This document shows positions 51,746 through 64,000 of a stretch of 64,000 bases of DNA, piece after piece. The first letter of the stretch is position 1; the number at the start of each line of letters is the position of its first letter. The stretch is taken from the NCBI GenBank assembly GCA_030141605.1, contig JAQGDQ010000115.1, forward strand, positions 466,501 through 530,500, written 5' to 3'. The translations under genes were made by a program, and so were the position numbers. The stretch is from Tubiluchus corallicola. Its lineage: Eukaryota > Priapulida > Priapulimorpha > Priapulimorphida > Tubiluchidae. Below the pieces are notes generated by a model. The model saw only the letters and a list, made by a program, of their open reading frames with translations, made no database searches and had not been told where the DNA came from.

Positions 51746-54512
51746 CCTACAAAGCTATTTTTTAACCTACATCGCTTTCTGCGTTTTGTTTGAACTTTTG
51801 ACTAATTCACTGACTACTTGACAACTAAATGACTTATTGACAAGACTGTGCATGTATGTAAAAAAGAAATTGTCTCTATTTTGGAAGACCAAGCAGTATC
51901 AAACACATTGTGGTTCCCAACAAAATTAGAACGTTCAGAACTCCTTGGACGAGGTTTCAGTAAAGGACAAAGGTAATGTGAAATTTTTAATTAACAACAC
52001 GAGAAACAATTACAAGCTGTTACAAACTCGAGGGTGCTTTCGATCTACGGCGCATAAAAAAGATTTGTTTGCTCCTCTGTTAATTAAAAATGCTTTAAAA
52101 GCCAGCTGTGCTTCTTCAACATCTAATAATCTCGTCCCGCTTTTGTCGGTTTTTGCTCTCTAATGTGACGCAATTCTATAGAAGTGAAGCAGTTAGCCAG
52201 CGAGACAAGCAGACTTGGTGATCGATATCTCAAGGGACCCCACTAATGACGCGTTACAAACTTCAGCAAACGAAGACTCTATTAGCGATGTGCCGCCGCA
52301 CGACTTTATAAAATTTCCCCCAATTGATCTTGGAGGGACAAAATCCAGCTGTGAAATTAACACTGTTTGTGGTGAGTATCGATTCGGTTAGTAGAAAGCT
52401 TACCTTTAGCCATTAACCTAAGTCAACTAGTTGACAGGCTGTCAGACAGAGAAAAGCGTGTAGCTATTTATAAAAGTCAGCTTATCCGCCAGAAAATTAA
52501 AAATCAATAACCTTTTATATTTTTATAGCCAAGTTGTTTGGTTGGGCGTGTAAACAAAAGCTTTATATAGCAAATGTATTTTCATTTATTTTTGTTGGTT
52601 CTGCGTTGCTTGGGACACAAGGGATTTTACACTGATTCTTGTAGCGCAAAAGCAAAAGCTCTGCAGCCATTGCGGAAATTAAAATACTAGAGATACACGA
52701 GAATCTAAAAAACTCATTTTCTGAAGGTTAGAAACTGGAGTCCTTATCGCAGACGCAAAAAATGCTCAGACCGTGTCGTGTTAGCTAAAAGTGAACCATG
52801 TGAACAGGACACCAATGACTATTCCTGCCAAGTTTTACTTTGATGTACACTTGGTGGTTCGGCTAAGAACTAATCTAGTGAGACCTGTAAGTAAGTGAAG
52901 TTGGTCTTTCTCAGAATAGTATTTCGAAGAAGTGAACAATAACAATAGGTTTCTTAAATTGGTGCAATTAGTAAGGCATAATCCAGTTTCAAGTCTCCAA
53001 ATTCTAAAACACACCTAAGCTACGCACTGTTGTGATATGTGAAGCAAAGACTTTCTAACCAAAGAACCCCTTGACAAACTTTGAACCCAGGCTGCAGCTC
53101 TGAAGTCAAGGACATGTGACTGTCTTTGGATACTATTTGAAAAACCCCAATGAAGTTGTGTTACCATAATTAAGCGACATTTAAGCCTGCTAGCAACTGA
53201 CACCTTTTCCAACTATTTCATTTTTCAAAAATCTTCTTGAGACGAAATTTTGAACCACAATCTCCGGTCTTTAGCAAACAGAAGTCACAGTATTTTCAAC
53301 AAAAGCAATTTATGTCCTGACCACTCACTCGTGAATTAATTTACACAGTTCTGTCATTGCCAAGTTCTTTCTCTGACAAACCCTACTCGTCCACAAGGGA
53401 GACAAAGCAAACATGAGTTGAAATCGCACATGATGCCAAGTTAACTCATCGCGCTGTTCATTCTGACGGTTTTTCAATTCCTGTGTTTATACAAAGTAGA
53501 CGTGCAATCAGGACGAACAATCGCCTAGCGGCCATCTTGTGGAAATTGCCCGAAACATTTATTTATTCACGTCTTCGGTTCCATTAGCATTTAAATCGAG
53601 AGACACGCAGTTTCAGTGGTGAAAGAAGTCTTGCAAAAAACCGTGTGTGACTCTTATGTATGCTTGTTCATAGACCATGGGCCATGTAAGCAGCTTTGCA
53701 TGACGATGTTTGTAGCCCACTCGTTGTTAATCAGCTAGTACAGTCCTACGGCTATTATTATATAACTTTTATATTGACTTTTGCATAAATTTATTTTTTT
53801 TGCAGTAATCTTTTGTTTTAGCAATTCTGTTGTATAGATTTAAAACGGCATCTGCAGTAATAAAAATCAGTTGTTAATTACGTTAATGGATGCCATTAAA
53901 GTACTTATCAAAGTTTGTGCTTGGCCTGCATGTGCGTCTACATTGTTCAGTGGGCCTATATACTCATATAAAATTATATATGTGCCATTATTTAGAAATG
54001 TTTATTTCATAACTTCGATTTGACAATGAAACACAGTCAGGTGACTACTAATTGATTTCAAAATGCAAATGAGAAAACACCTTGAAATTAAATCATCCAC
54101 TTTTTATAAAAAAAACCTTGCTCTTGGATTTTTCTAAAGGTATGAATTCAATTACATTCTAGTGTTTTAGCATCAGGTATATATTTCGTAATGTGGCTGT
54201 TTAAGCTGATTATAGCGATGGATGCGGCTGAGTGTGGTTATGCTACAAGGGCAAAAATGTGAAATACGTCCATATATTGGTCCTTAGCTTTACAAATTGT
54301 AGCCAAGTACATACCCTAGGGTAGTGCTCTTGCACTGCTATATAACGAACAGTGACTTTCGGCAAGATCAATGTCAATCCAGTGGCATATTTAACATTTT
54401 GACAGATGTTAAATATTTTTAATATTTAAAAACGCAGAAAACAGCTCAACTTGACAGGAAAAAGATGCTTCATGCAGTAGATATTGTATTGTTGTGCGAA
54501 AAGCTAACATTG
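51746..54512. other. Non-coding stretch
   Basis: No gene recognised. Short frames at 51945-52163 and 53015-53212 lack any motif. Confidence 0.5.
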
Positions 54513-54546
54513 GGGTCAAGGGTCAAAAGCTAAAGGCTAAAGGTCA
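54513..54546 (+). promoter_or_regulatory. DR1 element plus third half-site
   Basis: GGGTCA-A-GGGTCA at 54513-54525 is a perfect DR1. AGGTCA follows at 54541-54546 in the same orientation. It is nuclear-receptor type, as at 13484. No gene is recognised nearby. Confidence 0.35.
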
Positions 54547-57500
54547 GTCACATTACAATTAAAAAACAACAGATTAGAGATGAAGAAAGCCGATTATTGA
54601 TTAATTTGATTTAGGAAAGATGATATTTGTCTTTCACTTTGTGTATCTCAAGCAGTACGCAGTACTTTTGCAGTACATCATCTACAAATCTACAGGCCAA
54701 TGCCTGTCAGCTAGGCTCATTTTGCTTAATACCAAAAATCAGTAACAGGTAGTTTTACATAGAGCTACTTAGAACACCTAGCGCACACCAAACACTGATT
54801 TTTCCGTCAGTGTTTTCTCTGGAGTGAAAATATTCCATGTAAAATTACTGCGCTGTTATGTGGAATGTCGACTTGCAATTCGTAACTCGATATTAGGCGC
54901 TGAAAGAGGAAGAAATTCTTTTGAGTGAAGTGCTGAATAAGTTCATTCGCTGAGGCTTCGATAATCAAGTTTTCCGTGCTAAATCAGTGAGAGCCAGCAA
55001 ACGAAATTTGGAGCAATTCGTTCTCCATAGAAGTCGAACAAGTCTGCTCGTCTCGAGTCACAACCTCTGAAAACGCACTCAGCCGCCCATTCATCCTAGT
55101 TTGACTGACTTCTTTGGACAAGAGAACATTTTAGGCAAAAAATCCAATTCGGAATCCATCGCAGGGCTCTGAAAAACCTTCTGAATACGTTTATGAAGAC
55201 GCATTCACTACCAACGTTTGTGCCAAACGAATAAAAAAGCTGCATTTATACTGAGGACTAATGTTTCTAAAAATTTCATGTTCTGCATTTATGCGTCCAG
55301 AGAACACTTATTATTTATTTGGAGCAAAATTTTGTTTCTAATTTCTATATCACAAGAGTGTACAAAAGGGAGACGTGATGGAATAAACGCGGTGACAGCG
55401 CAGAGAAGGGTACGTCAGAAGAAGAAAGAGGAGAGGGCAGAAGAGAAGCAGCAGAAAGGGAAATGACCAGAAGATCGTGAAAATCTGACAGTGAAAACAT
55501 TGTTAGGAATCCCAGTAGAAGCCAAGCTTCGTATAGCAACTGATTAATGAAATCTTAAGAATCATTACACAAATAAAAGTACGTCATACTAAACTACAAA
55601 TTCTAAATCACAAATAGATATTTATACAAGTTGATCACAATTCGCCATGTTACACTTTTAATGCACTTGTCACATCAGTATAAAAGGCAAATACAAATAT
55701 ATATATATATATATATATATCCAAATATTTATTAGCCTTTCTTTAACTGATTGACAACTGTTATCGATCCGCGAAAGTTTTTAAATTAATGTGAATATTT
55801 TTAAAGCTGCATTGAGTTGGCAGGATTTTTCGGTTAATTGTTTACGTACGACAGGAAGAAAATGGCTACAAAATGTCACAAATCACATATCTGAGCACTA
55901 TACAGTTAACAAAGCTTTGACGCTTTCTTAGCTGATTGTAATCGAGTACATCAGGTTTATCAGCTAGATTGTATAAATCCCTTGTGCTTATAACAGTGAA
56001 ATAATTTCTTTTGGTCAAAAAATTATTCAGTTGACCTTATTGGTTAACCGTGCCTTTCGGTTGCCAAGTCGACGCTTTTAAATGAGTCTGTCCAGATCTC
56101 AATCCATCTACGTAGACTAGGTTGCTGAAATATTTTACCATCGTCGAAAAGAAGGCGTGCTAATGTATCTTAATTACGACAAAATAAGCCTATAATTGAT
56201 ATCGTGCTTCCTTCTAAAGGTTTCGTCAGACATTTTTATCATAAAAGCAGGGCTTGAGTGTTTCGAGTCTTTCGAAGATTAATGGGTGCAAAATCAAATT
56301 TTATATAAAAAATAATATATTGCAAAAAGCTCTAAATTTTAAGACAGTTATTGTTATTATTCAATTATTTGTATTATTAACTGTGTCACACTGCTAACTT
56401 TTTATGTATGTCTTTGCGTTAGTTTGTATTTATATTACTTTATTTTTTCTGCACTGCTACTTGTACAGTTACTTCCACGTTGAAAATTCGTAAATAAGTT
56501 TTAAAAACCGTCTAATCTGACTGTGTTTAAGCTAAACAGGTCTAAATGTGCTTAAGACTGACTGAATACCTGAAATATTTACAAATTTCATTGCTATAGT
56601 AACCAATATTTTGCTAAGTGAATTTTTGTTTTAAAGCACTGTAGATCTGTTGCGTGTTTTGGCAGAGGAAAGAGAGATGATCTCTAGCTCTGTTCAGAGA
56701 AAAAAAACATTTCCATCGTTCTTTCATTGAGGCAGCATTTTATCAAAACTGTAAAGTTGTTGTTGTACTGTTGCTGTACTGTTGAATGTACATGCAAGCG
56801 CTGATTCAAAGTTTTCAGCTCTTCGAAAAATGCTACCATCAGTGTAGCTGTCACTGAGCTGTGCGTAATTGTGACCGCTGTCCTTATGTCATTCTCTTTA
56901 TCTCGACAACCGTTTCGTCGTTAAATAAAATATGGGCCTATTGGCCCTTAATGTAGTCAATAATCGATCGATTTGCTACGACGTACCAAGTGGTCCTAGC
57001 TCTCTCCAAGACCCGATAACAACAAGCCTGTGGACAAAGGCAGACCTGTCTGATTAACGATCTCCGTGATATTAATTAATTATATATAACAGCTGCGTTA
57101 TAGCTTGCCATAAACATTGTGACGCATGGATGAAACCATTTATCTATGACGCAGAATTTACTGTAACCGGGGTCAGGTCATAGTAATAATAACAAACGCG
57201 AAAACATCGAAACTCATTAAACATTAATCATCAATAATTTTGTTGCCACGATGAGACATTATTTTATCCATGCAGACTGGAATTTATTATGCACGGACTG
57301 AAGAAGATGATCCTAAACGCAGCCTAATACGTTTAGCTGGTTAAAGGAAGACAGGATGATTTTTCATATAATACCCCATTTCAAATTCCGTAAAAGGTAT
57401 ACACTTTAACACAATTAATATTGTAAAAGCGTTTCTGATAATTAAATAATAGATTAAAAACTTTAATTAACGGCAGGCGAGCGCACATATTGACGACAGC

Positions 57501-59809
57501 ATAAACTAACATAATTTTCAACAGCGAAAAACAGCGAAAACTTTCCAGGAGCGTGTTGTACGTGTTTATGAAAGTGAAAATTGAAGTACAGTGCTATTGT
57601 AAGATACTCAGTATATTGTACTAAAACTAGGCAATTTACCGCTGTGCTCACGCATGAGCTGTCGCACGCGTGTAGTTCGTCACAAACTAACACCTTTGAA
57701 CTGAGAGGTACAGCGCCTGTTTTTTGTACAGAGCGTTTCCGAAATGCAGGCGCTAGGGCCCGTCTAACTAGCGAATGGCAAAATGCATGTAACAGCGAAG
57801 AACTAGTGGCGCGAACGCGAAATTGTGTTTGTGTGGTAATAATTCTTTCACGCAACTCATTCTTGAAAAAATAGTATGTTTCCTTTCAATATTTTAAAGA
57901 ATAGATTGTTTTGACCTACGGTTTAAGACTGGATCCGGTTTTGCTTTAAGTGTCAAAGCATTCTGAAGAGTAAAAACAATTTGTAAGTTGTAGAATGGAC
58001 TACAATAGAGCGGTGGAGAACAACAGAAAGAACTGCCACGTTTTGGAGACAGTCGAGTAGATTAACTGTGATGGTCTTAAATCACGTAGTATTGGAAGTA
58101 AAATTGATGATGATGATGATGACGACGACGACAACGATGATGATGATGATCTGTCACTCCCGTCACATTTGTGTCTGTTATCATCATCGTCATGAAATAA
58201 GCCTACTGCCTACTGAAATAACTAATTGGCCTATACATTATTCCACTTAAGGCGTCGCCATTACACCAGCACGTGCTAAATGACAAGCTGTGATTATACT
58301 GTTGAACTTTAAAACGTTTAGCCTCTATGCTTTTACAATCAAACTTGAAATAAACTCTAGCCATAAAATTAATTGAGCACAAATTCGAAAACAAGGAAAA
58401 GCTTTTAAGCCCACTGAAAAAGTCTGCAGTTTGCGTTCAGGGCGGCAGCTCGTGGAACAGAATAATTGGAGATTAAACGCTGCCTCATTTTACCGCATTG
58501 AAGCTAAAACAGTCCCAAACTCCTAGTTTAAAAAATCGAGCAAAGTAAAATATTTCTAGCTGTGCTGACTTTTATGGCAATAGCACACTTTGATTGTAAG
58601 CGGTAGCTTTGGTTTGTAAAAGCCGTCTCAAATCACAATTTTTTTCAGACTAAAACTGATGCTAAAATTGATAAAGTCACAGTTCGACATAGAAGGCGCA
58701 CAAATCAACGTTGAATATACGGTATATTGTGATACTGGTGTACAGCACGATGGTAAATGGACGGTAGTTTACGAAGAAGAACTTGAAAAAGTTGTCTCGA
58801 ATTTGACATTTTAGGCGACACATAAAATTAGTTGTTAAGGGATTTTCTACGACATAAATGTTGCGAATTGTGATTCTGTAACATAAAATAAAACTCAATA
58901 TCGCATAATGTACGTGGCTTAATTGCACTTTTATCTACGTAAAAATTTAAGTTTTGTAACTACTAACCGTTGTTTTTGTTTCTAATTTATGACTAACAAG
59001 CCCATTGAATATATTGTGTTACGATAATTCGAAATAAATAAAACTACACCTCTAAAACAAGACCATTTTCTGTGACGGAAAAGCGCACATAAATACCCCG
59101 AAACTCGAATTTCAACAGACTGCATATCATGCTAGAATCTATGCACCATGAAGCTCATTACCTGCCGGACACTCCGCTGCGTTCCAATCAACCGATCTTG
59201 TGTTTTCAATTTTATTTTCACCTAGACTAATTAACCATGATCATCCGCGGATGATGATGTATCGCAGCATCCGTCTTCATCACCAGGGAGACTAATCACT
59301 AACCGTGACGCTGCTTAAAATCTGCTGCAAAAAATTCGTTCAACCTTCAGGTGATAATTACACCGTCAAACTAGAAAATTACAAGTAATTTATAGCTCGA
59401 TTACCTTCCATTGATAATAACGATGAAGCCATTCTTTTCCGCACTACTTAATAATGACAGCACATATTTCATATTATAGTCCTGCGGACTGACTTTGCTT
59501 GATAGCATTGCAGTTGATATATAGTTTTAAGGTAAAAAGTGCACAATAATTGCTTTTTATGGTGATCCTACAATAAGACTTGAGAATTGTGAATTTTTGC
59601 TGAAAATCAGTACATCAAATGTCCATCCGTGAACATCAACTTTTTCACAATATGTGTAATATAATATGGGCTTAAACAATGAAGAAGAACTGAGATAGGA
59701 CTCACACACACAAAAATTTTCCAAGCACGCAATTTTGTAACAATCTTTTTAAATTAAATTAATTTAAATTAATGAGAAAACAAAATTTATCAGTTTGTAT
59801 GTAGGCATG
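54547..59809. other. Non-coding stretch with simple repeats
   Basis: Contains a purine-rich tract 55365-55465, (AT)n 55697-55720 and (GAT)n 58105-58152. Overlapping frames at 57463-57874 on both strands are not recognisable. Confidence 0.5.
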
Positions 59810-59927
59810 AAGAAAGGACGTAAGAAAGGACGTAAGAAAGAAAGAAAGAAAGAAAGAAAGGAAGGAAGGAAGGAAGAAAGAAAGGAAGGAAGGAAGGAAG
59901 GAAGAAAGAAAGGAAGGAAGGAAGGAA

Positions 59928-60013
<86 letters not shown>

Positions 60014-60014
60014 G
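59810..60014. repeat. (GAAA/GGAA)n tetranucleotide repeat
   Basis: About 200 bp of AAAG and AAGG units, mixed on the left and pure AAAG on the right. Lys/Arg/Glu-rich and Phe/Leu/Ser-rich frames across it are artefacts. Confidence 0.97.
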
Positions 60015-62087
60015 AGGTCAACGGTCTTAAATGGTTTGAATTTTCTAGTAACTGCTACAGTGTCAATTCTAATGGTAACCATGTTTTGCAAACTTATTAC
60101 CTTGCAAACTGTCAGTACAGTTTCTATCAAAATACTGTAAGTGACAAAAAAGATACTAAAACTTTCTACAGTAACAATAAAAATGTTAATCTACTAATGA
60201 AATCTTATGCAGTCGTTTCATATTTTTATTGCTATATACACATGTCACTTATGCGAAGCTTTTTATCATGAAATTTTTAATTAGATAAAGAAGACGAACA
60301 TAAAAACGAAATTGAAGCCTAAAAATGATTTCCTTTCTTGGTTTCTTCATTTGTTCCCTCTTCAGGCTTCGTTTCTTCTCAAGGTAACAGGCCAGTGGAA
60401 ACAAATGCGGTATCTTTCTTAACCAGGAAAGATAATATTTTAGAAGTTTTTTTGTGCATTTTGGCTCTAATAAATAGTCCTTATTGTGACTGGGATAGAA
60501 CAGAGTCCTGAGCATTGCTGTATGATTGCGCATTTGTTGATAATAGAAAAACAAAAGTAGGTAGGAATCTGATTGGAGATAATGAACAAAGTTCAAGTGT
60601 GTTGTGTAAAAGAGGCAGAATAGTTGTTGATGTTTTCATCTGTTTAATTAAAGATGATTTTATTTTGAGAAAGTGCAGATCTCAAAACCTGAAAATATCA
60701 GATTATCGTATTGCTCAAATAGCAAAATTGTTAAACAATTAGATTGTATTATAGTAAAATGAAGATTTGTCATATACATATAAAATGGCATGTTTTCAGC
60801 AGTGAAATAAAGTCTCTATACGGCTAGGGGAAGTGACATAAAATAACGTTTGTTAGATCTGCAATGAAGTTTCTCACCGTTTATTATTTTTTATTCTACA
60901 AACAAATAAGATTGCACTGTATTATGCTGTAAATTTGTTAAACTTTTATAAACATCTGCCTGCAAATGGAGACACTCTCTGTATAATTTTGTTTAATAAA
61001 AAAAATTTCATCATCAACATCATCATCCCTTCATTTATCCCTTTCGTTGGTTCAACAGTCTCATTTGATTCCTGTAAGTAAGAGCGAATCAATGAAGAAA
61101 TTTATATTCAGTATAGACGAATTCCTAGGAAAATGTTGCATGCTATTTTTCTATTTATGATTAAAATGGTCTCAAGAGGAAAGCATTTCATTTCTTTGTT
61201 GCCTGCCAGGAATTCCATGTATATTTTACCAACGCCGCTTTGCCAATTCCTTATTTCGCGAAGAGAATAACAATGAGAGACATTTGAGACTACGTCAAGA
61301 AAATGCCATAGGCAAGAATTAATAGAGCCTGACCACTTTCCTGTGCTGGACTTTATTGATATTCAAAGTGCGTCAGGTTTTTAACTTAATCGGTTCGTCA
61401 GGAACTCTTGGGTGAGCAGCACTCGGTAAGCAGATGTGAACAACATCGACATTTCCAAAAAAACAAATAAAGAAACGAGTACAAACGAGTACATTATTTA
61501 GACGCTTTACAGAATAAGCGAATTTTGGAAGTATAATAGTATTTTGAGAAATCATATCCCTAGCTCCAATGAGCAGTATGGTGAAAAACTTTATTCTGAA
61601 AGACAAAACTGTATTGGTGTATGGTACATACATCATCATCATACGCCCGTCACATCTATTGTAGACATTGGGCAGACAGAATTCTAAAATAAAAGAAATC
61701 TGCCTTCAGACAGGTAAACGCAGCAGTAATCCAGCAAAAAAACTAGACACTGCTACGCCAGTGGCTTCTCAGCACGACTTCCGCTATGGTACAGACAGAC
61801 GCTGCCTGGAAATCCGGCAAACCCGAAACTTTCATTCCAAGCTTGGCCTGTCCGAAAATGCGAATTCTTGCCTTTGAAACGACACGAAGAACTTTTGCTA
61901 GGACGTACTATAGTATTCTGCAAATGATTCTTCAAAAATGACGATATATTTGATGACGATGATGATAAATCTTTACTTACACAATATTATATACATACAT
62001 ATGTATGCGGGGAGAGGAGATGTCAGTCCGAATTTGCCAATTGTCCTTATTTATCGTCAAGTGACATTTGAAGCCACTGAAACCTGT
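60015..62087. other. Non-coding stretch
   Basis: No gene recognised. A TCATCA run is at 61008-61026. A 69-codon frame ending at 61877 is unremarkable. Confidence 0.5.
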
Positions 62088-62515
62088 CATGAAAATTAGT
62101 AAAACAAGACTTCGTGGACATAATTTAAAGCTTACAAAGCCACAAGTTCGACTCAATGTGAGTCTGTACAGTTTTGAATACGAGTAATAAATGTGTGGAA
62201 CTTTTTGCCATTTGAAGTTGTAAATGCCCCAAACTTAACTACTTTTAAAACTCGTCTCCACAGCCATCTTTACCAAAACTCGTAACGTTTTTTTTTGTAA
62301 TTTTGCACTTTCTGTTAATTGCTATTGTAATAGGTACGTAAAGTTTAGTACTAATGTTTATACTTACATTATTGTACTGTATGATATACTGCACGATGTC
62401 GTCCCCTTCGTACGGGAACTACTATGGGTAATTTAAGTTATTGTAGTTTGTTACCAGTCGAGCTACAATTACCCATAAATAATAAATAATAATAAAATAA
62501 TAATTTTAAAAATTG
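62088..62515 (+). mobile_element. LINE 3' end with ORF2 C-terminus, 3' stem-loop and A/T-rich tail
   Basis: Plus-strand translation shows KTRLRGHNLKLTKPQVRLNV, then after a one-base frame change near 62185 RVINVWNFLPFEVVNAP and FKTRLHSHLY, ending in a stop near 62283. The order RGHxxKL, RLN, RVxNxWNxLPxxVVxAP, FKxRL is a widespread signature of the C-terminal end of a metazoan LINE ORF2. A 3' UTR follows, with a stem-loop at 62424-62476 (10 bp outer stem atgggtaatt) and then aataa-type short repeats to about 62510, as expected for a CR1/L2-type 3' tail. It is 5'-truncated and frameshifted, so inactive. Confidence 0.82.
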
Positions 62516-63033
62516 GCTATTGAAAGACAACAGGAAAAGCCAACTTCATGCTCACTCCCCCAACACTACCAAATCACCACATGAATGTGCAAGTTCTAAT
62601 TGAATAACCCAATTTTTTCGCAGGCACGCGTTTTCCAATAAATCAACTTATTGCCCTACACGTGTATGACAGTTGTTATGACTCATCATCTAACCTATAG
62701 AGCATTTCAAAAATACTTTTGCAGCCGTAAGCTTTAATTGCAGTCTTATGTTGTGTCTGAGCACCATTGATTAGTAGCATTTAACTCAGACGTTGAGAGA
62801 AGAACCTACATTTCAGAATCTGAGCCAGTGATTAATTATTACGGCTTGGCATAGATTAAGGTGTCATTGACAGCATGCGATAAAAAGTGAGCGAGAGAGA
62901 TTCTAGACTGGGCGCCGCTGGCGTACGACTGATTATTATTCACATTTCACGAGGCCTGTAGTATCCTTCTGGTGGTGTCTGTAGTTAAAGGAAAAGCCAA
63001 GCATCGTGAGAACTTAGGCTTACTTCAATATTC
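62516..63033. other. Non-coding stretch
   Basis: Nothing recognised between the LINE tail and the dispersed repeat. Confidence 0.5.
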
Positions 63034-63545
63034 GCAAAAAATGTTAGAAGGGTTTCGTAATAAAAGTGCGATAACTGCCTCGTTTAGTTAGCGAAATCAC
63101 TTTGAAGTCGCCATCATTTCACGCTTGGTCGCTTCCATTTTGAATGCCCATTTTTCCATCAAAGCTGTCGTTCGTTGACTGAAGAAAAGCAAGGCACTGT
63201 CAATTTCCGTCAAAAGTATAATAAGCTTTTACAAAAAAAATGGATAGCTAATTTCGTGATATTTTTGCTTGAACACAATTTTTATATTTTACACATTAGG
63301 TAAGCTGCAGAAGTTTGAATTAGTTTAAGCAGGGCGCGCTTACGGAAAGCCACGAAGTGTATAAGCCACCTCATAATTTTCAAGTGCATGGCGGCTACCA
63401 CCACAAATGGAAATTTCTATACCGTATTAAAAATTAACATTAATCTTTATAGGCAATTTTTTGCAAATTTCTTTGCTATATTTTTCTAAGTTTAAGTAAT
63501 AACAGTAAAAACAAACCCAAAGTGCTAAGTGACTTGTCCTTTTCT
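63034..63545 (+). repeat. Dispersed repeat, copy 2 (unidentified family)
   Basis: Partner of 2677-3165 in the same orientation, about 60 kb away. It keeps the same blocks (gactgaagaaaagc, the 30 bp block starting actgtcaatttccgtc, the 30 bp block around aagctgcagaagtttg, tttttgcaaatttctttg, cttgtcctt). It is ~20 bp longer because of an insertion near 63275-63295. No ORF is conserved between the copies, which argues against a coding element. Confidence 0.85.
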
Positions 63546-64000
63546 TTAATCTTATCTCTCTGCGTCACATTTGAAGAGATTTTTACAAGCAATTATTGAT
63601 CACAGCAGGGATTAGTTGCAGAAATTCATCGAGACATCTACATAGCCTCTTCTAAATTTACTAAAATTAATGATATTTTTAATTAAATAATTAATCTGCC
63701 TAAACAGGATATACAATCTGTAACCTGTGCACATAAATGTAAACAGAAAAGACTTTCACTGCAACGAATATGATTAATTGTTGAAGCCTTTGCGGTTATG
63801 CTAGGATGATCTGTGCTTGTTCGAGACAGTGCTTCGCCGATTATCGTAATTCTGGATGAAATAATTGCACATCAAATTAAAGGCTAAATTCGATTCCTCT
63901 ACAGGTCTCCCCTTGAAACTAGAATTATCGTTTCATATTAACGTTAACTGCATTTTCACTATTACTTATTTTCGAGTTCAGTTTTGGCATTTTTCTCAAT
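63546..64000. other. Non-coding right edge
   Basis: AT-rich sequence; nothing recognised. Confidence 0.5.

Noticed and set aside
57463-57874. Overlapping 130- and 97-codon ORFs on opposite strands
   Set aside because: Neither shows domain-like features; mutual overlap suggests a locally stop-poor patch.
59759-60271. Lys/Arg/Glu-rich ORF of 158 codons and Phe/Leu/Ser-rich ORFs opposite
   Set aside because: Produced by the GAAA/GGAA repeat; the non-repeat tail has no recognisable domain.

Overview
The window is animal nuclear DNA that is AT-rich and gene-poor. Three things point to a metazoan: a complete two-exon mex3 gene with GT-AG splicing, class A GPCR genes, and decayed 3' ends of non-LTR retrotransposons among long microsatellites. 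The mex3 protein is strongly conserved and does not resolve a phylum. The single mex3 copy, the intronless adenosine-receptor-like GPCRs and the LINE types fit a non-vertebrate metazoan. This is inference from general features and I cannot place it further.

Layout. Positions 1-27,500 hold no gene I can name. They contain one copy of an unidentified ~0.5 kb dispersed repeat (2677-3165), a 340 bp TAA microsatellite (4594-4930), a LINE 3' end (5736-5990), a degenerate 5S rRNA-like sequence (11005-11070), one orphan exon candidate (12935-13127), a perfect DR1 element (13484-13496), a 178 bp GA microsatellite, a second LINE 3' end on the minus strand (21660-21905) and a 15 bp minisatellite (25850-26110). 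Positions 27,500-31,600 are mex3: an E-box-bearing upstream region with two tiny uORFs, coding exon 1, a 1.9 kb intron splitting KH1, coding exon 2 (rest of KH1, KH2, RING) and a 3' UTR with poly(A) signals. Positions 31,600-47,100 are mostly empty, apart from an unidentified 179-codon minus-strand ORF, an almost perfect 35 bp-arm hairpin (42919-43002) and a duplicated TAA/CTA compound microsatellite.

Positions 47,170-51,745 are a ~2.2 kb direct tandem duplication. Each unit carries one intronless minus-strand GPCR gene of 287 or 290 aa. The copies are mosaic: about 390 bp across TM1-TM5 is identical except for one compound indel, while the 3' part and the flanks have diverged. That pattern suggests recent gene conversion. 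Copy A has a compensated indel directly after its E/DRY motif and lacks the TATA and AATAAA matches seen in copy B. Positions 51,750-64,000 are again non-coding, with a DR1 cluster, a GGAA/GAAA tract, a LINE 3' end with its terminal stem-loop and A/T-rich tail (62088-62515), and the second copy of the dispersed repeat (63034-63545).

The genes do not form a pathway. mex3 is a post-transcriptional regulator and the GPCR pair is a sensory or signalling paralogue cluster. I found no CRISPR array, operon or prokaryotic-type system. The most interesting structure is the GPCR duplicate with its conversion tract and altered intracellular loop 2, followed by the hairpin and the dispersed repeat family.
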